Positions 6,368-8,632 of a stretch of 8,632 nt of DNA are shown here, one piece after another. This DNA comes from CAZMXI01 sp964570205 (GTDB lineage: Bacteria > Planctomycetota > Phycisphaerae > Tepidisphaerales > Tepidisphaeraceae). Numbering within the stretch: the stretch's first letter is position 1; each line of letters opens with the position of its first letter. The position numbers were made by a program, and so were the translations under genes. Under the pieces are notes generated by a model, which was not told where the DNA came from, did no database searches, and worked only from the letters and a program-made list of their open reading frames with translations. The stretch lies in the NCBI GenBank assembly GCA_964570205.1, contig CAZMXI010000195.1:1-8632 (forward strand). The letters run 5' to 3'.

Positions 6368-7818
6368 TTCTCTTCCTGGGTGGATTGCCGGCGCGGCTGG
6401 GCCGCGTCGGCAGCCGGCCCGGTCAGTTCAGGCATATCCTCGCCCACCACCTGCTGCAGCTCCGCCGACGCCTTCTCCAGATCCGCGAGGCTCTGGTGGT
6501 ACATCAACTCGAAGTCCAGCAGTCGGCGCCAGTTATCCACCAGAGTCAGGAAATCCACCCTGCCGGAGCGGTAACTCGCTTCTGATGCCTCCACGGTCTG
6601 CCGCGCCTGCGGCACGATCACGTCATGAAATAACGTCACCAGCCGCTGCTGCGTCTGCACTCGCGCCAGCGCATCCTGCGTCCGGAACGCGATGCGATTG
6701 CGAACGGCTGTCAGGTCGGCCAGCGCCGCCTGAATACCGCTGAGAGCCTCGCGCTCGGCCGCCCGAAGCTTGCCGGACCAGATCGGAAGGTTGATCCCGA
6801 AGCCAAGCCACCACTGGTCCTCGCCGTTGGCGGCCATCGAGAGCCCCCCATCCTCGACGACGTTGTAAGTCAGCGCGACATTCACATCCGGCCATCGCTG
6901 GAGCTTCGCGAGCTTCAACCGCTGACGCTCGGCTTCGATCCGCTCGACACTCCTGCGAATCCGCGGGCTGTGCCGGGCAGCGGCCGCAAGCAATCCGTCC
7001 AATTCGAGATCCACCGTCTTCAGTGTCACCGGCCGCGGGGCCGGCAAGGGTGCGGTCACCGGCCGGTCCAGCAGGCTGTTGAGCATGGCCTGCGCGGTCG
7101 TCAGCCGCTGTTGCAGGGTGATCAACTCGTTATCGACGTTGCTCAACTCGACCGATGCCCGCAGGACATCCTGCTGGGTGGCCGTGCCTGTGCGGAAGCG
7201 GGTGTCGGCGATCTGGCGAAGCTGGAAAAGCAGCTCGCGGCTCTGCCGCGTTACCTCGATGGCCCGCTGTGCGAGGTAGTAGCTCCAATACGCTTGTCGC
7301 ACCTCCGCCGCCACATCCAGTCGTGTTTGAGCCAGTTCTGCGGCGGCCATCGCCACCTCCTGTTCGGCGAGGCGTCCGCGAGTTGCCAGCTTGCCGGGAA
7401 ACGGCAGCTTCTGGCTGAGTGTCGTCATGAGTCCGACCTCGCCGGCCGCCGTCTGCGCCATTTCACCGACGGGCGCCACCTGGAGCATCGGGTCATCCCA
7501 TGCCGTTGCCTGGTCGGTTCGCTGCATAAGCCTATCGACCTCGTGGCGGGCGGAAATAACGGCCGGGTTGCGTTCCAGGGCAAGGCGGACGTAATCCGCC
7601 GCACCCGCGTCGTCGGGCAGGTCGGCAACCGATCGGGCGGGCATGGTCGTGGCTATGGTATGCCCCCGGTGCACGGCCGCATCCGGCGTGAGTTGCCACG
7701 AGGCCTGGTCACGATGGGGCCATTGCGCAAATGACCGGTCGGCCTCCAGTTGGCCACAACCGGGGAGCAGTGCCGCGATTGCCATGGTCCAAACGCAATG
7801 GACGACCCTCGTGCGCAT
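6358..7818 (-). CDS. cusC: TolC-family outer membrane efflux lipoprotein (CusC-like)
   Basis: Outer membrane duct of the tripartite pump, 486 residues, normal for the family. The ATG at 7818 is preferred because AAGGAGA lies 7 bases upstream and the product then begins with a lipoprotein signal: MRTR, a short hydrophobic stretch, and a lipobox ALLPGC that makes C21 the lipidated cysteine. An upstream in-frame TTG at 7854 would spoil the signal. Two outer-membrane-efflux repeats are visible. The first starts near residue 73 (ADYVRLALERNPAVISARHE) with long coiled helices at about 143-250. The second starts near 272 (LDGLLAAAARHSPRIRRSVE) with strand and helix segments around 310-455 (SGRVDFLTLVDNWRRLLDFE). 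A polar tail of about 25 residues, ending in EEKWD, is not typical of the core fold. It is first in the operon and overlaps the adaptor gene, which supports a joint export role. The symbol is given by context; sequence alone shows only the family. Confidence 0.92.
   Translation of the reverse strand: MRTRVVHCVWTMAIAALLPGCGQLEADRSFAQWPHRDQASWQLTPDAAVHRGHTIATTMPARSVADLPDDAGAADYVRLALERNPAVISARHEVDRLMQRTDQATAWDDPMLQVAPVGEMAQTAAGEVGLMTTLSQKLPFPGKLATRGRLAEQEVAMAAAELAQTRLDVAAEVRQAYWSYYLAQRAIEVTRQSRELLFQLRQIADTRFRTGTATQQDVLRASVELSNVDNELITLQQRLTTAQAMLNSLLDRPVTAPLPAPRPVTLKTVDLELDGLLAAAARHSPRIRRSVERIEAERQRLKLAKLQRWPDVNVALTYNVVEDGGLSMAANGEDQWWLGFGINLPIWSGKLRAAEREALSGIQAALADLTAVRNRIAFRTQDALARVQTQQRLVTLFHDVIVPQARQTVEASEASYRSGRVDFLTLVDNWRRLLDFELMYHQSLADLEKASAELQQVVGEDMPELTGPAADAAQPRRQSTQEEKWD
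6371..6377 (-). promoter_or_regulatory. Ribosome binding site of the adaptor gene, inside the TolC-family coding region
   Basis: On the minus strand this reads AGGAAGA, 3 bases before the ATG at 6367 (6 bases from its GGA core). It lies within the last codons of the preceding gene, as expected for translational coupling. A second, weaker GGGA at 6362-6365 could serve the alternative ATG at 6355. Confidence 0.65.
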
Positions 7819-8015
7819 CGGCGTGTCTCCTTCAGCTATGTAAACGTGCGGCAACGCCGTCCGGGTTCACACCAAACCGACCCAGCTCCACAACTCTATG
7901 GCTGATCCGCGGTTACCGCCACGCTGAAACCGGGCCGCCGGGCAATGAACGGGCCTGGAAAGCGGATCGGGCCGTCTTGCCAGCCGGCCGGGCCCGGTGA
8001 ATACTGGGATTGCCG
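7819..8015. promoter_or_regulatory. Divergent intergenic region holding the efflux operon promoter
   Basis: These 197 bases separate the operon's first gene (leftward) from the rightward partial gene, so both promoters are expected here. I could not find convincing -35/-10 pairs for either direction. A perfect 11-base inverted repeat, GCGGTTACCGC, lies at 7909-7919, and a GC-rich palindrome, CCGGGCCCGG, at 7988-7997 just before the rightward start. Neither matches the CueR, CopY, CusR or CsoR operators I know, so metal control cannot be read from the sequence. The first palindrome sits about 90 bases upstream of the leftward start, a possible operator position. Confidence 0.5.
7826..7832 (-). 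promoter_or_regulatory. Ribosome binding site of the TolC-family gene
   Basis: On the minus strand this reads AAGGAGA, a strong Shine-Dalgarno sequence, 7 bases before the ATG at 7818. It decides the start in favour of the residue that gives a proper lipoprotein signal peptide, over the upstream TTG at 7854. Confidence 0.85.
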
Positions 8016-8632
8016 ATGAGCTCCTTGCTGGACGAGACCGATCCTGATCGGGCGACCGAAGCGCCGTCGCTTGCCGTCGCCTGTCGGTCTCCATTGCTCA
8101 GGCCGTTGGCCCGACGAGTTCTGCGCAAGTGGCCGGAGTATCGCCGCCAGATTGGCGTGAGTCACACGACTCGCCTGGCGGACTTTGTGATCGCCACCGG
8201 CCAGCATCCCCGCACCCCTGCTGATGCGTTCGCGGCGCTGCGGTGGGGGGGCTTGATTGCGTTCGCCAGCGAGCGGTCCCGCGAAGTTGCCGAGGTGCTT
8301 CGCCAGTTCACCGCCAGCGGCTTCCAGGTCGAACAGGGTCCGACGCACATTCTCCATGGGCCGGGTGGCCTGCCGATTCCGCTGTTGTCCAGCAAGCTGC
8401 ACTACTTTCTGGCGCGGAAGACGCTGCTGGTCATGCCGGGCGACACGAGCGATCGCTTCACGTACAGCGTGCAGCTTGCCCACCAAGGCGATCCGGGCGA
8501 GCCGCTGGTCGTGCAGAAACAGGTGCCGACGCTGGAGACGATGTTCTGGCGGCTTCAACGGAAATTTCCGCACATTCCCCAGGATGTCATCGAGCGCCGG
8601 GCGCGCAAGTTCACCGAGAAGGTTCTGCCGAC
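8016..8632 (+). CDS. Putative protein-kinase-like protein, N-terminal part (3' partial)
   Basis: The frame is open from the ATG at 8016 to the window end (205 complete codons). An in-frame TGA lies just upstream at 7998, so ATG 8016 or the nearby TTG at 8010 must be the start; a weak GGGA sits 6 bases before the ATG. Codon third positions are G/C-rich as in the operon genes, supporting real coding. Residues about 72-110 contain LRWGGLIAF followed by an amphipathic helix and GFQVEQGPTH, a pattern that could belong to a degenerate Rossmann or methyltransferase-like fold. Residues about 150-205 contain FTYSVQL, then LVVQKQVPT and RRARKFTEKVLP. This resembles the N-lobe of kinase-like proteins I associate with planctomycetes, where a VAIK-type lysine would fall in VVQKQ. 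The catalytic HRD and DFG regions would lie beyond the window, so the kinase call is tentative. It is transcribed away from the efflux operon and has no evident link to metals. Confidence 0.55.
   Translation, partial: MSSLLDETDPDRATEAPSLAVACRSPLLRPLARRVLRKWPEYRRQIGVSHTTRLADFVIATGQHPRTPADAFAALRWGGLIAFASERSREVAEVLRQFTASGFQVEQGPTHILHGPGGLPIPLLSSKLHYFLARKTLLVMPGDTSDRFTYSVQLAHQGDPGEPLVVQKQVPTLETMFWRLQRKFPHIPQDVIERRARKFTEKVLP

Noticed and set aside
5804..6574. Plus-strand open frame crossing the adaptor/TolC-family junction
   Set aside because: It runs antisense to two confidently assigned genes across their overlap and shows no conserved feature.
6970..7734. A 254-codon plus-strand open frame antisense to the TolC-family gene
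   Set aside because: No domain or ribosome site; composition typical of a reverse-strand shadow.
7988..7997. GC-rich palindrome CCGGGCCCGG before the rightward gene as an operator
   Set aside because: It is short and made only of G and C in a GC-rich region, with overlapping similar palindromes next to it, so chance is the simpler explanation.
7896..8573. A 225-codon minus-strand open frame opposite the rightward partial gene
   Set aside because: It would fill the divergent promoter region and is rich in Arg, Gln and His without motifs. The plus-strand frame has better G/C third-position use and a plausible domain.
1..8632. CRISPR arrays, tRNA or rRNA genes, insertion sequences, attachment sites
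   Set aside because: I read for regular direct repeats, terminal inverted repeats, transposase motifs and tRNA-like cloverleafs and saw none; nearly all of the window is accounted for by the five genes.

Overview
This high-GC window carries a complete three-gene heavy-metal efflux operon on the minus strand, flanked by fragments of two unrelated plus-strand genes. Composition and protein style suggest a Gram-negative bacterium, probably a planctomycete-like lineage. The lineage guess rests on the sugar-binding-like C-terminal module at the left edge, the kinase-like fragment at the right edge, and a CusB with DUF3347-like domains. No rRNA or other marker gene is present to confirm it.

Layout from left to right. 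Positions 1-218 (+) are the C-terminal end of a probably secreted protein ending in a beta-rich module. Its stop codon directly abuts the stop codon of the operon's last gene, with no bases between. Positions 219-7818 (-) are the efflux operon, transcribed right to left: a TolC-family outer membrane lipoprotein (6358-7818), a CusB-type periplasmic adaptor (3965-6367) and a CusA-type RND pump (219-3944). The first two genes overlap by 10 bases and the last two are 20 bases apart, so they are very likely co-transcribed and translationally coupled. Positions 7819-8015 are a divergent intergenic region that must hold the operon promoter and probably that of the rightward gene. Positions 8016-8632 (+) are the start of a gene running off the window, tentatively a protein-kinase-like protein.

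How the operon works: CusA would use the proton gradient to pump monovalent copper or silver, CusB bridges the inner membrane pump to the outer membrane, and the TolC-like protein forms the exit duct. The Cu(I)/Ag(I) assignment rests on three methionines in CusA (M714, M764, M851) that line up with the E. coli CusA metal site, plus most of its transmembrane methionine relay and the proton-relay residues.

The system differs from the textbook E. coli Cus pump. There is no cusF chaperone and no regulator in view. CusB carries an N-terminal Cys-rich metal-binding motif and two tandem C-terminal DUF3347-like domains, each with a C-P-M...N-P-Y...C signature. CusA is about 200 residues longer than the E. 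coli protein. Its insertions include a periplasmic segment with two Cys-Pro motifs and what looks like an extra pair of transmembrane helices. These embellishments are the most interesting content; I see no wholly new system, CRISPR array, mobile element or RNA gene.
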